Of a DNA stretch of 64,000 nucleotides, positions 63,224 through 64,000 are shown in pieces. Position numbers and translations under genes: made by a program. Source of the stretch: Streptomyces sp. NBC_01351 (lineage in GTDB: Bacteria; Actinomycetota; Actinomycetes; Streptomycetales; Streptomycetaceae). The stretch covers positions 5,709,501-5,773,500 of the forward strand of contig NZ_CP108356.1 in the NCBI RefSeq assembly GCF_036237315.1. The letters run 5' to 3'. The first letter of the stretch is position 1; each line of letters starts with the position of its first letter. The notes beneath the pieces were generated by a model. That model was not told where the DNA came from. It worked only from the letters and a program-made list of their open reading frames with translations, and did not search any database.

Positions 63224-64000
63224 ATGGGTGATCTTGCGCGGGGCTTCCGGTATCTGCTGGCCGGACAGCGATGGGTGTTGCGGCACGGCCGCTGGTTCGG
63301 CTTCGGGCTGCTGCCCGGGCTGGTCTCGCTCGTCCTGTACGCCGGCGCGCTGATCGGCCTCGGCTACGGCGCCGACGACTTCACGGCCTGGGCCACCCCC
63401 TTCGCCGACGACTGGGCCTCGCCCTGGATCGGCCTCTTCCGGGGCTTCCTGACCGCCCTGGTGATCTGCCTGGGGCTCTTCCTCTCGGTCATCACCTTCA
63501 CCGCCGTGACCCTGCTGATCGGCCAGCCGTTCTACGAGTCCCTCTCCGAGCAGGTCGACCGTAGCGAGGGCGGCGAGGCCCCCGAGTCCGGGATGCCGCT
63601 CTGGCTGGAACTGTGGGTCTCGGCCCGGGACAGCGTGAAGGTGCTCGGCAGGGTGGTCCTGTACGGGCTCCTGCTCTTCGCCCTCGGCTTCATCCCGGTC
63701 ATCGGGCAGACCGTCGTCCCGGTGCTCGGGTTCTGCGTCTCCGGCTACTTCCTCACCCAGGAGCTGACCTCCGTCGCCCTCCAGCGCCGCAAGGTGGAGC
63801 TGCCCGAGCGACTGGTCCTGCTGCGCTCGCGACGGCTGCTGGTGCTGGGCTTCGGCGTGCCGCTGGTGCTGGCGTTCCTGGTGCCGCTGGTCGCGGTGTT
63901 CCTGATGCCGGGCGCGGTGGCGGGCGCCACGCTGATGGTGCGCGACCTGATGAACGTCGACGACGAGCCCTCCGAGCCCCCGGCCACCGAGGCGCCCACC
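63224..64000 (+). CDS. EI24/CysZ-like membrane protein (5' part)
   Basis: The first 259 residues are in the window and the frame is still open at 64000. It begins GDLARGFRYLLAGQRWVLRHGRWFGFGLLPGLVSLVLY, the EI24 opening. About five helices follow: LTALVICLGLFLSVITFTAVTLLIGQPFYE, VVLYGLLLFALGFIPVIGQTVVPVLGF, and LLVLGFGVPLVLAFLVPLVAVFLMPGAVAGATLMVRDL. EI24/CysZ proteins include sulfate permeases, but actinobacterial members are uncharacterised. It ends in an acidic Pro-rich tail. Confidence 0.88.
   Translation, partial: MGDLARGFRYLLAGQRWVLRHGRWFGFGLLPGLVSLVLYAGALIGLGYGADDFTAWATPFADDWASPWIGLFRGFLTALVICLGLFLSVITFTAVTLLIGQPFYESLSEQVDRSEGGEAPESGMPLWLELWVSARDSVKVLGRVVLYGLLLFALGFIPVIGQTVVPVLGFCVSGYFLTQELTSVALQRRKVELPERLVLLRSRRLLVLGFGVPLVLAFLVPLVAVFLMPGAVAGATLMVRDLMNVDDEPSEPPATEAPT

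Overview
The window is about 72% GC chromosome from a Streptomyces or close relative. The evidence is strong G/C bias at third codon positions, GTG starts, frequent leaderless promoters, rare TTA codons confined to a few regulatory or accessory genes, a class F sortase, an SCO2400-family protein, an MreB-like actin paralogue and the palindromic repeats common between Streptomyces genes. The content is mostly core and conserved, with a few accessory patches. There is no rRNA, CRISPR array, prophage or obvious biosynthetic cluster.

Layout. 1-7.3 kb: tail of a MarR regulator, a DHA2 drug exporter, tRNA-dihydrouridine synthase, pyruvate phosphate dikinase behind a highly structured leader, and an ArsR-type regulator with a TTA codon. 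7.4-10.5 kb: composite repeat, a Tat-exported PhoX-like protein, a DUF4287/SRPBCC gene broken by a repeat, truncated haemoglobin, VOC protein. 10.5-17.2 kb: nitrite reductase operon (FAD oxidoreductase, nirB, nirD), a divergent ferric-reductase-like protein and a TauE/SafE permease. 17.2-25.9 kb: class F sortase with a cell-surface protein, a lipoprotein/histidine kinase pair without a response regulator, GGCT, dnaG, a ferredoxin-type reductase and dgt. 26.0-27.3 kb: a lone TnpB (RNA-guided nuclease) element with a recognisable right end. 27.4-32.3 kb: sirohydrochlorin chelatase, a SanA-like protein, an SDR and the assimilatory nitrate reductase. 32.3-35.2 kb: an AbiEii-like nucleotidyltransferase with an unknown partner, and a group 2 sigma factor. 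35.2-41.2 kb: a MacAB-like exporter with a lipoprotein, a secreted crystallin-fold protein and a small XRE regulator, two of these genes having TTA codons. 41.3-48.7 kb: heterodimeric ABC exporter, FGGY kinase, three tRNAs, YbdK-type ligase. 48.9-64 kb: MFS exporter, cupin/AraC pair, phytase-like esterase, AccD/AccA-type carboxyltransferase, LysE/Lrp pair, GAF kinase coupled to an MreB paralogue, lipase, MarR/reductase pair, Ohr and the start of an EI24 protein.

How the genes work together. Nitrate assimilation is split over two loci but appears wired as one regulon. Nitrate reductase makes nitrite, NirBD reduces it to ammonium, and CbiX supplies siroheme to NirB. All three transcription units carry an 11-nt-periodic GlnR-like box exactly 10 nt upstream of a -10 hexamer, which lies 6-7 nt before an ATG. 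This indicates leaderless, GlnR-controlled transcription.

A second theme is two families of short palindromic repeats (called A and B here). They have landed not only between genes but inside three reading frames that stayed open, and in one gene that was frameshifted.
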